This document shows, in pieces, positions 25,090 through 35,783 of a stretch of DNA of 64,000 nucleotides; positions within the stretch are counted from its first letter, which is position 1, and each line of letters opens with the position of its first letter. Made by a program: the position numbers and the translations under genes. Where the stretch lies: NCBI RefSeq assembly GCF_000523235.1, contig NZ_CP006850.1:5952001-6016000 (forward strand), read 5' to 3'. Source of the stretch: Nocardia nova SH22a (lineage in GTDB: Bacteria > Actinomycetota > Actinomycetes > Mycobacteriales > Mycobacteriaceae). The notes under the pieces were generated by a model. The model did no database searches, was not told where the DNA came from, and saw nothing but the letters and a program-made list of their open reading frames with translations.

Positions 25090-25105
25090 TTTGATTCCCA
25101 TCAAA
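25090..25105. promoter_or_regulatory. ArsR operator, regulator side
   Basis: TTTGAT-TCCC-ATCAAA is a perfect 6-base inverted repeat with a 4-base spacer, 24 bases before the ArsR start. Its centre is 36 bases from that of the first site. Two matched sites between divergent genes point to joint control of both. Confidence 0.62.
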
Positions 25106-25128
25106 CTGAATTTCCCGTGAGAAAGATC

Positions 25129-25458
25129 ATGACCCAGACCAATACGAGCGTGGAATCCCATCCGGTCGCCGCCGTCGGAGACGTCCTCGGCGCCCTGCAC
25201 GATCCGGTGCGCCTCGAGATGGTGCGCAGACTCGGTAATGCCGGTGGGCCGATGCGGTGCGGGCAGCTCTACGACACGATCAACAAGTCGACCGCCACAC
25301 ATCATCTGAAAATCCTGCGGGAGGCGGGCATCACCGAACGCATCGTGTCCGACGGCCAGACCTACGCGCGCCTGCGCACCGAGGAGGTCGAGCAGGCGCT
25401 ACCGGGCCTGCTCGACGCGGTGATCGGCGCGGCCAACCGAGCCGGTGCGCCGGACTGA
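25129..25458 (+). CDS. ArsR-family winged-helix regulator
   Basis: 109 residues from the ATG at 25129 (a GTG four codons earlier is possible). The winged helix is clear: LHDPVRLEMVRRLG, then GQLYDTINKSTATHHLKILREAGI as the recognition helix, then a wing. No metal-binding cysteine pair is visible, so it probably senses an organic ligand or redox state. Divergent from the MFS gene with two inverted repeats between; local repressor of the transporter by inference. Its stop is two bases from the stop of the convergent pepR gene. Confidence 0.9.
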   Translation: MTQTNTSVESHPVAAVGDVLGALHDPVRLEMVRRLGNAGGPMRCGQLYDTINKSTATHHLKILREAGITERIVSDGQTYARLRTEEVEQALPGLLDAVIGAANRAGAPD

Positions 25459-25460
25459 AC

Positions 25461-26942
25461 TCAGTCCACCAACCGCCGTACCGCGCCGGGCAATTCGCGG
25501 CCACGCCGGTACGGCCCCGCGATCGCGGCCGCGTACGGACGGGCGAGCAGACTCGCGGCGACGGCCGAGACCTCCTCGGTGGTCACCGCGTCGATGCGCG
25601 CCAATGTCTCGGAGACGCTGCGATGATTGCCGTAACTGAGTTCACTGCGCCCGATGCGATTCATCCGCGAACCGGAATCCTCCAGGCCGAGTACCAATCC
25701 ACCGCGCAGTGAGCCCTTGGCACGGGCGCATTCCGCATCGGAGATCCCGTCGGCCGCAACCTCTTCCAGCACACCGCGCGCCAAACTCGCCACCTCGCCG
25801 AGGTTTTCGGGCTGGCAGCCCAGATACACCGAGAACGCCCCGGTGTCGGCGAAGGTGTCGACGCTGGAGTACACCGAGTACGCCAGCCCGCGTTCCTCCC
25901 GGATCCGCTGGAACAGACGCGAACTCAGCCCACCGCCGAGCACCGTGTTCAGGATCGACAGCGGCCAGCGCTTTTGCCCTTCGTGCCGCCCGAACGCCCG
26001 GACGCCGAAGACGAGATGGGCCTGTTCGCTGTCGCGGTAGCTGCGATACAGCCGCGGTTGCGACCGCGTCCGGAACCGCCCCTCGCGCCGCGGCGCCGGT
26101 GCGCACAGCGGATCGAGCCGGTCGCCGAACGCCCGATACACCAGTTCCACGGTGTGCTCGTGTTCGATATTGCCCGCCACCGCGACCACCATCCGGTCCG
26201 GCCGGTACCGGCGCAGATGGAATCCGCGCAGCTGCGCGGCGGTCATCTGTTCGATCGAGTCGACGGTGCCGATCACCGGCCGCCCGATCGGATGGTCACC
26301 GAACAGGGCGGTGAGAAAGCTGTCGCCGACCAGATCCTCGGGATCGTCGTCGCGCATCGAGATCTCCTCGAGCACGACCTGACGTTCCACATCGACATCG
26401 ACGGATCGGCACAGCCCGTTGAGCACCACATCGGAGACCACGTCCACCGCGAGCGGCAGATCGTCGTCGAGGACGTGGGCGTAGTAGCAGGTCTGTTCCT
26501 TCGCGGTGAAGGCGTTGAGTTCGCCGCCGACCGCGTCCACGGCCTCCGCGATCTGCAGCGCCGACCGCGTAGGAGTCGCCTTGAACAGCAGATGTTCCAG
26601 GAAGTGCGCGGCACCGGCGACCGAGGGACCTTCGTCGCGCGATCCCACACCCACCCAGACCCCGATCGAGGCCGAGCGCACGCCGGGAACGTGTTCGGTC
26701 ACCACCCGCAGGCCGCCGGGCAGCACCGTACGGCGCACCCCGCTGTCGGAGGGGGAACCGTCCGCGGCGAGGACCAGCGAAGAGCCCCCCTGCTCGGTCG
26801 AGAGCAAGGGGGCGGCATCGGCACTGGGCGCACTCGCCGGTGTGGTTGCGCGTGTGGAACGCGCGGTACGAGCCTTACTCCCCGACGCGCGCGCGGAACT
26901 CGCGGAGTTCGTCGCGCGCGCCGAGGACTGCTTCTTCGTCAC
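25461..26942 (-). CDS. pepR: M16 family zinc metallopeptidase
   Basis: 493 residues from the GTG at 26942; a TTG two codons earlier is also possible. The inverted zinc motif HFLEHLLF (HxxEH) with the downstream glutamate in the M16 pattern (VGGELNAFTAKEQTCYYAH) shows an active M16 protease, and the second M16 domain fills the C-terminal half. A Ser/Ala/Thr-rich N-terminal stretch of about 45 residues precedes it. It follows pnp by 9 bases, as pepR follows gpsI in M. tuberculosis, so co-transcription with pnp is expected. Confidence 0.93.
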   Translation of the reverse strand: MTKKQSSARATNSASSARASGSKARTARSTRATTPASAPSADAAPLLSTEQGGSSLVLAADGSPSDSGVRRTVLPGGLRVVTEHVPGVRSASIGVWVGVGSRDEGPSVAGAAHFLEHLLFKATPTRSALQIAEAVDAVGGELNAFTAKEQTCYYAHVLDDDLPLAVDVVSDVVLNGLCRSVDVDVERQVVLEEISMRDDDPEDLVGDSFLTALFGDHPIGRPVIGTVDSIEQMTAAQLRGFHLRRYRPDRMVVAVAGNIEHEHTVELVYRAFGDRLDPLCAPAPRREGRFRTRSQPRLYRSYRDSEQAHLVFGVRAFGRHEGQKRWPLSILNTVLGGGLSSRLFQRIREERGLAYSVYSSVDTFADTGAFSVYLGCQPENLGEVASLARGVLEEVAADGISDAECARAKGSLRGGLVLGLEDSGSRMNRIGRSELSYGNHRSVSETLARIDAVTTEEVSAVAASLLARPYAAAIAGPYRRGRELPGAVRRLVD

Positions 26943-26951
26943 ACCCAACTA

Positions 26952-29246
<2,295 letters not shown>

Positions 29247-29646
29247 ATTTCTGTCTCAACCTCTCGTCTCGCCGGATCCAGCGCCGTGCGGCGCGATCCG
29301 GCCGGTGTCCCTGCGCTGCGGTCTCCCTGCACAGGGCAGCCGTACCCGGGTTCGGGCGCGCGGCAGCCCTCCTGGCTGCGGCGGCGCACACCCGGCCGAT
29401 CCCCCGTGGAACCGGCGACGCGGAGGCGGTCATCGATCGAAGCCCGCCGACAACTCTCGTCGAAAGGCCACTACCGAAGACCGACGCCACGCGTGCGGGT
29501 GCATACGGCTGGTGCGGTGTCGAATAGCCGACTACCGATATATACGACTAACCGACGGGGAGAGTCTATGCCTCCCCGTCGGCTGCGCGTCAGCTACCTG
29601 CGAATGTCAGGCGCGTCTCGCTCACGTTCGTGCGGGCGCGCACCGA
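29247..29646 (-). other. rpsO-pnp intergenic region
   Basis: A 400-base gap with no gene. Read on the minus strand it holds an 11-base perfect hairpin, then an AT-rich patch with GTATATAT that could be a pnp -10 element, then a long leader with a weaker hairpin close to pnp (CCGGATC and GATCCGG arms around 29271-29305). In E. coli this gap carries a terminator, a pnp promoter and an RNase III-cut leader used in autoregulation; a similar layout here is inference. Confidence 0.5.
29552..29582 (-). terminator. Hairpin downstream of rpsO
   Basis: CCGACGGGGAG and CTCCCCGTCGG form an 11-base perfect stem with a 9-base loop, 65 bases past the rpsO stop. It probably ends or attenuates the rpsO transcript ahead of pnp. 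The bases after it are AT-rich rather than a pure U-run. Confidence 0.6.
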
Positions 29647-29916
29647 TCAGCGACGCAGGCCGAGCCGCTCGATCAGCGAACGGTACCGCTCGATGTCCTT
29701 GTTCTGCAGGTACTTCGACAGGCGGCGACGCCGACCGATCAGAGCCAGCAGACCATGGCGGGTGTGGTGATCGTGCTTGTGCACCTTCAGGTGCTCGGTG
29801 AGGTCGGAGATCCGCTTGGACAGCAGCGCGATCTGGGCCTCCGGCGAACCGGTGTCCTTCTCGTGCAGACCGTATTCCTTCAGGATGGCCGACTTCTGCT
29901 CGGTGGTCAGAGCCAC
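29647..29916 (-). CDS. rpsO: 30S ribosomal protein S15
   Basis: 89 residues, the standard S15 length, from a GTG at 29916 preceded by AGGAGTGAAC. Conserved blocks include [20 protein letters not shown] and [20 protein letters not shown]15 binds 16S rRNA helix 22 early in small-subunit assembly. Standard position upstream of pnp. Confidence 0.98.
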   Translation of the reverse strand: MALTTEQKSAILKEYGLHEKDTGSPEAQIALLSKRISDLTEHLKVHKHDHHTRHGLLALIGRRRRLSKYLQNKDIERYRSLIERLGLRR

Positions 29917-30087
29917 GTGTTCACTCCTAGTTTTTCAGTCCGCGCTCGAGGTGACCGGAAATTTCCCGGGCGGGCGCCACCGCGGACCGCAGCAGACCCG
30001 ACGAGCCAGCATACCGGAGCACCTGCGCCGATCCGAATCGGGCCGATCGCCACCGGTCGGCTCGCCGCGCCGAACCGGCTCCGGATC

Positions 30088-30104
30088 ATTACCCGACGGG
30101 TAAT
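30088..30104. promoter_or_regulatory. Perfect palindrome between rpsO and hydrolase gene
   Basis: ATTACCCGACGGGTAAT has two perfect 8-base arms around one central base. It lies 79 bases before the hydrolase start and 172 bases before rpsO. The form is that of a dimeric repressor site (TetR, MarR or HxlR type), but no such gene is adjacent, so the regulator would be encoded elsewhere. Confidence 0.5.
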
Positions 30105-30182
30105 CGCTTCCGTTCCCATCGGCTGCGAATGTTGGTGTCACACCGCAAGACGCCGGTTTCGCCAGAGCAACAGGAGCCCACC

Positions 30183-31001
30183 ATGCCGTACTTCCGGACC
30201 ACCGACGACACCACCCTCGCCTACGAGGTGTACGGGACGGGCGCACCGATCGTCTTCCTGGCCGGCTGGTCGCTCGACACCGATATGTGGGAACGCCAGC
30301 TGCCCTACTTCATCGAGCACGGCTATCGCTGCATTCTGCTCGATCGGCGCGGGCACGGCCGCTCCGATCGCCCGGCCGAGGGCTACGACCTCGATACGCG
30401 CGCCGACGACGTGGCCGAACTGCTGGAACACCTCGACGTCCGGGAGGCGGCCGTCGTCGCGCATTCGGGCGGCGGCGCCGAGGCGGTCCGCTACCTGTCC
30501 CGCCACGGACAGGACCGGGTGGCCAGGCTGATCCTCGTCGCCGCGGCGGTACCGAAGCTGAGCTGGAGTGAAGACCACACCGCGGGTCTTCCGCAGGCGG
30601 CGATCGACGCCTCGCTGGCGGCGCTGCGGGCCGACCGCGCCAAGTGGATGGCCGACCGCGCCCAGGGGTATTTCGCGACCCACCTGGGCAACGATGTCTC
30701 CCCGGCACGCATCGACCAGGAGGTCCGCCGCTGCCTGTCGACCGCCCCGTGGGCCGCGATGACGATCCAGCGCAGCATCGGCGCGTCCGACCTACGCCCG
30801 GATCTGGCGGAGATCACCATTCCGGTGCTGCTGCTGCACGGACTCGCCGATCAGTCGATCCCCATCGAGCCGACCAGCCGGGTGGCCGTGCGGCTGCTGA
30901 AGGACGCCGTATTGAAGGAATACCCCACCGCCGGGCACGGTCTGTACGTCACCCATGCCGACGAGATCAACGCCGAGATCGACGAATTCATCTCGGCGTG
31001 A
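30183..31001 (+). CDS. Alpha/beta hydrolase, chloroperoxidase-like
   Basis: 272 residues from the ATG at 30183 with AGGAG upstream. The catalytic triad can be placed: S95 in the nucleophile elbow AHSGGG, D223 in GLADQS and H252 in AGHGLY. Close to the cofactor-free haloperoxidase/esterase group (GHGRSDRPAEGYDLDT). The elbow has Gly at the position after Ser where most haloperoxidases have Met. Cytoplasmic; substrate unknown. A 17-base palindrome upstream suggests control by an unlinked repressor. Confidence 0.92.
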   Translation: MPYFRTTDDTTLAYEVYGTGAPIVFLAGWSLDTDMWERQLPYFIEHGYRCILLDRRGHGRSDRPAEGYDLDTRADDVAELLEHLDVREAAVVAHSGGGAEAVRYLSRHGQDRVARLILVAAAVPKLSWSEDHTAGLPQAAIDASLAALRADRAKWMADRAQGYFATHLGNDVSPARIDQEVRRCLSTAPWAAMTIQRSIGASDLRPDLAEITIPVLLLHGLADQSIPIEPTSRVAVRLLKDAVLKEYPTAGHGLYVTHADEINAEIDEFISA

Positions 31002-31010
31002 ACGGGTTTC

Positions 31011-31038
31011 GTGGCCGCCGCGATGTCGCGGCGGCCAC
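31011..31038. terminator. Strong hairpin between convergent genes
   Basis: GTGGCCGCCGCGA and TCGCGGCGGCCAC form a 13-base perfect stem, ten bases after the hydrolase stop and before the ribF stop. Probable bidirectional terminator. Confidence 0.65.
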
Positions 31039-31065
31039 CGAGCCGGTCGCGCGCGCCGGTATCGA

Positions 31066-32043
31066 TCAGCGGTCGGAGCCGGATTCGGCCGCCAGGATCT
31101 GCCGGGTCTGGTCCACATCGCCGCGCATCGCGGCGATCAGGTCGTCCACCGAGTCGAAGCGGCGCATCCCGCGCAGATGACGCACGAAATCCACCGCGAC
31201 GTGCTGGCCGTACAGATCGACCTCGGTGTCGAGGACGAATGCCTCCACGGTGCGGGTACGGCCGGAGAAGGTGGGATTGGTCCCCACCGAGATCGCCGCC
31301 ATGGCGGGTTTGCCCGGCCGGGACTCGCCGACCGTCTCCCCGGCGGCCAGCACGGTGAACCACCCGGCGTACACGCCGTCGGCGGGAATGGCGGCATGCA
31401 TCGGCGGCGCCACGTTCGCGGTCGGGAAGCCCAGTTCGCGGCCGCGGCCGTCACCGTGCACGACCACACCCTCCACGCGATGCGGGCGGCCCAGCGCATC
31501 GGCCGCGGCGGCCATGTCACCGGCGTCGACGCACGCGCGGATATAGGTGGAGGAGAAGGTCACCGCGTGCTCGCCGACCAGGGTGACCCCGTCGACCTCG
31601 AATCCGAACCGGCCGCCCAGCTCGCGCATGGTGTCCACGGTGCCCGCGGCCTTCTTGCCGAAGGTGAAGTTGTCGCCGACCACGACCTCTGCGACGTGCA
31701 ATTTCTCGACCAGCAGATCGTGCACGTAGCGCCCGGGGGGCAGCTTCATGAAGTCCTGGGTGAACGGCATCACGCAGAACACATCGATACCCAGCTCCTC
31801 GACGAGTTCCGCACGCCGGGTGAGCGTGGTGAGCTGCGCCGGATGCGATCCGGGGCGCACCACCTCCATGGGGTGCGGGTCGAAGGTCATCAGAACCGAG
31901 GGAACACCGCGTACCGCAGCGGATTTCACCGCACGGCCGATCAGCTGGGCGTGACCGCGATGGACACCGTCGAACACGCCGATGGTGAGCACGCACCGGC
32001 CCCAGTCCGGTGGCATTTCCTCGAGACTTCGCCATCTCTGCAC
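31066..32043 (-). CDS. ribF: Bifunctional riboflavin kinase/FAD synthetase
   Basis: 325 residues from the GTG at 32043; a TTG six codons earlier is less likely. The N-terminal FMN adenylyltransferase has GVFDGVHRGHAQLI (the nucleotidyltransferase HxGH-like motif), and the C-terminal riboflavin kinase has GRGRELGFPTANV and a following conserved YAGWFTV strand. It makes FMN and FAD from riboflavin and ATP. It belongs to the conserved pnp-rpsO-ribF neighbourhood and is divergent from mntR. Confidence 0.97.
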   Translation of the reverse strand: MQRWRSLEEMPPDWGRCVLTIGVFDGVHRGHAQLIGRAVKSAAVRGVPSVLMTFDPHPMEVVRPGSHPAQLTTLTRRAELVEELGIDVFCVMPFTQDFMKLPPGRYVHDLLVEKLHVAEVVVGDNFTFGKKAAGTVDTMRELGGRFGFEVDGVTLVGEHAVTFSSTYIRACVDAGDMAAAADALGRPHRVEGVVVHGDGRGRELGFPTANVAPPMHAAIPADGVYAGWFTVLAAGETVGESRPGKPAMAAISVGTNPTFSGRTRTVEAFVLDTEVDLYGQHVAVDFVRHLRGMRRFDSVDDLIAAMRGDVDQTRQILAAESGSDR

Positions 32044-32217
32044 ACCCCGCAGCCTACGCAAGAGCCGACACCGACCGGGATTCGGCGGGGCTGTTGTTCA
32101 TCCGACCGTCACCGTCACCGCACCGGCCGGTGATCGGCGACCGGTTGCGCGAGCCGTCGGCCACGGGCTGCGCCCGGTTGGTCGGATTGCCCGCCGCGCG
32201 CCCGCTAAGCTCGATAC

Positions 32218-32979
32218 GTGCCCGGAAAACGTGATGTCGCCACCCGGCGTGAGCTGGCAGATTCCGCAGCCGCACAAGCGTCTCCCGATGCGGGCGCGGG
32301 CGAATCGGGAGCAAGTGTGGCGCCGACGTTGTCCTCGGTCGCTCAGGATTATCTGAAGGTCATCTGGAGTGCGCAGGAATGGTCGCAGGAGAAGGTGTCG
32401 ACCAAACTGCTCGCCGAACGGATCGGGGTCTCGGCGTCCACGGTGTCGGAGGCGGTCCGCAAACTCGCCGATCAGGGACTGGTCGAACATGCCCGCTACG
32501 GGGCCATCACACTCACCGAGAACGGGCGGCTCGCCGCGGTCGCGATGGTGCGACGGCACCGGCTGATCGAGACGTTCCTGGTCAACGAGCTCGGCTACGG
32601 CTGGGACGAGGTGCACGACGAGGCCGAGGTGCTCGAGCACGCCGTCTCCGAAACGCTGGTGGCGCGGATCGACGCCAAACTCGGCCACCCCGACCGCGAT
32701 CCGCACGGCGATCCGATTCCATCGGTCGACGGCGCGGTCCCCACGCCCCCGGCGCATCAGCTCAGTGCCTTCCAGGCGGGGCAGTCCGGCCGGGTGGCCC
32801 GCATCTCGGATTTCGATCCGGCGATGCTGCGCTACTTCGATTCGGTCGGCATCGCGCTGGACACCGTGATCACGGTGGTGGAGCGGCGCGATTTCGCCGG
32901 AACCATCGCGGTGCGGATCGGTGAGCAGACCATCGACCTGGGAAGCCCTGCGGCCGAAGCGATCTGGCTGACATCCTGA
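32218..32979 (+). CDS. mntR: DtxR-family metal-dependent regulator (MntR/SirR)
   Basis: 253 residues from the GTG at 32218, which would be nearly leaderless. A GTG at 32317 with GGGAG five bases upstream gives 220 residues and fits the mycobacterial protein length better, so the true start is uncertain. The winged helix reads LLAERIGVSASTVSEAVRKL; metal-binding residues lie in RRHRLIETFL and EVHDEAEVLEHAVS; a C-terminal FeoA/SH3-like domain follows. By family it represses manganese or iron uptake when metal is ample. Same place relative to ribF as Rv2788 in M. tuberculosis. Confidence 0.93.
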   Translation: MPGKRDVATRRELADSAAAQASPDAGAGESGASVAPTLSSVAQDYLKVIWSAQEWSQEKVSTKLLAERIGVSASTVSEAVRKLADQGLVEHARYGAITLTENGRLAAVAMVRRHRLIETFLVNELGYGWDEVHDEAEVLEHAVSETLVARIDAKLGHPDRDPHGDPIPSVDGAVPTPPAHQLSAFQAGQSGRVARISDFDPAMLRYFDSVGIALDTVITVVERRDFAGTIAVRIGEQTIDLGSPAAEAIWLTS

Positions 32980-32987
32980 CCGAGCCC

Positions 32988-33012
32988 CGGATCGGGCGCC
33001 GCGCCCGATCCG
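32988..33012. terminator. Hairpin between convergent genes
   Basis: CGGATCGGGC and GCCCGATCCG form a 10-base perfect stem with a 5-base loop between the mntR stop and the stop of the convergent dehydrogenase gene. It marks the border between core block and catabolic cluster. Confidence 0.6.
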
Positions 33013-33039
33013 AGGTGGCCGATACCCGGTGTTGCTCCG

Positions 33040-34101
33040 TCACCGCCCGATCAGGGCCGCGGCGCGTTCGGCGATCGCGGTGCCCAGTTCGGTCGTGGTC
33101 GCCTCACCGCCCAGATCCGGAGTGAGCGTCGCGCCTTCCGCCAGCACCTCGCAGACCGCGCGATCGACCGCGGCAGCCGCGACGTGTTCGCCCAGATGCT
33201 CCAGCATCATCGCACCGGCGAGAATCTGCGCGACCGGATCGGCGATGCCCTGCCCCGCGATATCCGGCGCGCTGCCGTGCACGGCCTCGAACATCGACGG
33301 CGCGTCCCGGGCCGGATTGACATTCCCGGACGGCGCGAGCCCGAGCCCGCCGGTGACGGCGGCGGCGAGGTCGGAGAGGATGTCGCCGAACAGATTCGAG
33401 CCCACGATCACATCCAGCCGATCCGGATGCAGCACGATCTCCGCGGCCAGCGCGTCGACATGCATCTGCCGGGTCTCCACGTCGGGGTACTCGGCGGCGA
33501 TGCGGTCGAAGACGCTGTCCCAGTACGGCATCGAGTGGATCAGCCCGTTGGATTTGGTGGCCGAGCACAGTTTCCCGTCGCGACGGCGGGCCTGCTCGAA
33601 CGCGTAGCGGATGATGCGTTCGCAGCCGGTGCGGGTGAAAATCGATTCCTGGACCACGAATTCGTCGGGACGGCCCGGATTGTGCATGCCGCCGATCGCG
33701 GAATACTCGCCCTCGGAGTTCTCCCGGACGATCAGGATGTCGAGATCGTCGGCACTGCGATCGCGCAGCGCCGATTCGGTGCCCGGCAGCAGCCGCACCG
33801 GACGCAGGTTCACGTACTGGCCGAAGGCGCGGCGCAGCGGAATCAGCAGCCCCCACAGCGAAATGTGGTCGGCCACACCGGGAAAGCCCACCGCGCCCAG
33901 CAGGATCGCGTCGAATCCGGCGAGCTGTTCGGGGCCGTCGGCGGGCATCATGGCGCCGATGCGCAGGTACTGCTCACAGGACCAGTCGAATTCGGTCCAT
34001 TCGATACCGGGCAGCACCGCGTCGAGGACCTTGACGGCCTCGATCGTCACATCGACGCCGATACCGTCTCCGGGGATGGTGGCAATGCGATACACCGGCA
34101 T
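33040..34101 (-). CDS. Tartrate/isopropylmalate dehydrogenase-like decarboxylating enzyme
   Basis: 353 residues from the ATG at 34101, which overlaps the aldehyde dehydrogenase TGA by one base. It belongs to the beta-decarboxylating dehydrogenases: IPGDGIGVDVTIEAVKVLDA, LIVRENSEGEYS, and metal/NAD region GSNLFGDILSDLAAA with GLAPSGN. The sequence is closest in pattern to tartrate dehydrogenase/D-malate dehydrogenase (TtuC/DmlA) rather than LeuB. It would oxidise and decarboxylate a 2-hydroxy-dicarboxylate with NAD and Mn or Mg. Second gene of an operon with the aldehyde dehydrogenase, in a GntR-marked catabolic cluster. Confidence 0.92.
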   Translation of the reverse strand: MPVYRIATIPGDGIGVDVTIEAVKVLDAVLPGIEWTEFDWSCEQYLRIGAMMPADGPEQLAGFDAILLGAVGFPGVADHISLWGLLIPLRRAFGQYVNLRPVRLLPGTESALRDRSADDLDILIVRENSEGEYSAIGGMHNPGRPDEFVVQESIFTRTGCERIIRYAFEQARRRDGKLCSATKSNGLIHSMPYWDSVFDRIAAEYPDVETRQMHVDALAAEIVLHPDRLDVIVGSNLFGDILSDLAAAVTGGLGLAPSGNVNPARDAPSMFEAVHGSAPDIAGQGIADPVAQILAGAMMLEHLGEHVAAAAVDRAVCEVLAEGATLTPDLGGEATTTELGTAIAERAAALIGR

Positions 34102-35576
34102 CACAGTGCCACACCGATGTACTTGGTCTCCAGGAACTCGTCGATACCGCCGAATCCGCCCTCGCGGCCGAGGCCGGATTCCTTGACCCCGCCGAACGGC
34201 GCGGCCGGATTCGACACCACGCCCTGATTGAGCCCGACCATTCCGGTGTCGAGCGCCTCGCTCACCCGCAGACCACGCCGCAGATTCTCGGTGAACACGT
34301 AGGAAACCAGGCCGTAGGGGGTGTCGTTGGCGCGGGTGATCGCTTCCTCCTCGGTGTCGAATACGGTCAGCCCCGCGACGGGGCCGAAGATCTCGGTGGC
34401 GAACATCGCGGCGTCGTCGGGCACATCGGTGAGCACGGTCGCGGGATAGAAGTAGCCGGGGCCTTCGGACGGGGTGCCGCCGAGGACCGCCGTGGCGCCG
34501 CGGCTGCGGGCGTCGTCGACCAGCTCCGTCACTTTCGCCACGGCGGCGGCGTCGATCAGCGGGCCGACCACCACACCGTCGTCGGCGCCGCGCCCCATCG
34601 GCAGTGCCGCCATGCGCTCGGCGAGCCGACGGGCGAATTCGTCGGCGACCGGGCGCTGCACGAGGATGCGGTTCGCGGCCGTGCAGGCCTGGCCGATATT
34701 GCGCATCTTCGCCGCGATCGCACCCTCGATCGCGACATCGAGGTCGGCGTCGTCGAAGACGATCAGCGGCGCGTTCCCGCCCAATTCCATCGAGGTGCGC
34801 ATGACGGTCTTCGCGCACTGCTCGAGGAGCAATTTCCCGACCGCGGTCGAACCGGTGAACGACAATTTCCGCGACCGGGGGTCGGCGATGATCGGGCCGG
34901 TCACCGCGGCCGGATCCGAGGTGGTCACCACATTGACCACACCGTCGGGAACGCCTGCGGCACGCAGGATCTCGGCCAGGGCGAGGGTGCACAGCGGGGT
35001 CTGCTCGGCGGGTTTGACCACACAGGTGCAGCCCGCGGCCAGCGCGGGACCGATCTTGCGGGTGCCCATGGCCATCGGGAAATTCCACGGGGTGATCAGC
35101 AGGCTCGGCCCGACGGGCTGGCGGGTCACCAGGAATCGCGAGCCGCCCGCCGGAGCGGGCATGTACCCGCCGTCGAGGCGGACCGCCTCCTCGGCGAACC
35201 AGCGGAAGAACTCTGCGGCATAGGCGATTTCACCGCGTGCCTCGGCCAGCGGTTTGCCCATCTCGGCGGTGGCGATGCGGGCCAGCCGCTCGGTGTCGTC
35301 GAGCAGGGCGCGGTGGGCGCGGTACAGAATCTCCGAGCGGGCGCGAGCGGGGGTGGCCGCCCAGTCCGACTGCGCGGCCGCAGCGGCGGCCAGTGCGTCC
35401 AGTCCGTCCTGTGCGTCGGCATCGGAGACGGTGCACAGCGTCTGCCCGGTCGCGGGATCGGTGACGGTCAGCCGGGCCGTCGTCTCCCGCCACTGTCCTC
35501 CGATGAACAATCCCGTCGGCACACTGTCGATTGCCGCTCGCGTCGCCGCGTCCGGATCCGCAACGGTCTGCGTCAT
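34101..35576 (-). CDS. NAD(P)-dependent aldehyde dehydrogenase, succinate-semialdehyde type
   Basis: 491 residues from the ATG at 35576 with GGGAGCAGG upstream; the longer frame to 35618 is unsupported. Catalytic features: TPWNFPMAMGTRKIGPALAA, general base Glu in MELGGNAPLIVF, nucleophile Cys in NIGQACTAANR. The overall pattern is that of GabD-type succinate-semialdehyde dehydrogenases. It shares a divergent promoter region with a class III aminotransferase, the classic GABA-type pairing (amine to semialdehyde to acid). The operator at 35714-35733 lies between them. Confidence 0.92.
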   Translation of the reverse strand: MTQTVADPDAATRAAIDSVPTGLFIGGQWRETTARLTVTDPATGQTLCTVSDADAQDGLDALAAAAAAQSDWAATPARARSEILYRAHRALLDDTERLARIATAEMGKPLAEARGEIAYAAEFFRWFAEEAVRLDGGYMPAPAGGSRFLVTRQPVGPSLLITPWNFPMAMGTRKIGPALAAGCTCVVKPAEQTPLCTLALAEILRAAGVPDGVVNVVTTSDPAAVTGPIIADPRSRKLSFTGSTAVGKLLLEQCAKTVMRTSMELGGNAPLIVFDDADLDVAIEGAIAAKMRNIGQACTAANRILVQRPVADEFARRLAERMAALPMGRGADDGVVVGPLIDAAAVAKVTELVDDARSRGATAVLGGTPSEGPGYFYPATVLTDVPDDAAMFATEIFGPVAGLTVFDTEEEAITRANDTPYGLVSYVFTENLRRGLRVSEALDTGMVGLNQGVVSNPAAPFGGVKESGLGREGGFGGIDEFLETKYIGVAL

Positions 35577-35713
35577 TGCCTGCTCCCTGTGTTCTGGGGG
35601 ACATTCGCACTCGTCCACCCCGTGTGACCGGCTGCGCGATCGCCGGTCAACGGTGCTTCTCTCGTCTGTCCCGATGCCGTCATTGCCGTCACCGTCGCCG
35701 CCATGTTATACGT

Positions 35714-35733
35714 ATTGTCAACAATCCGACAAT
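35714..35733. promoter_or_regulatory. GntR/FCD operator, site 1
   Basis: ATTGTCAACAATCCGACAAT contains the core ATTGT-CA-ACAAT (perfect arms) and also ATTGTC...GACAAT. Its first part TTGTCAACAATCCGA (35715-35729) is repeated exactly at 40003-40017. TTGT-NN-ACAA is the form recognised by many FCD-type GntR regulators, and one is encoded in the same cluster. It sits 51 bases before the aminotransferase start. Confidence 0.65.
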
Positions 35734-35783
35734 AAGAATCCGGGTCGCCCGGATTTCCCCGTCGCCCGGGAGGCGGATCAACC

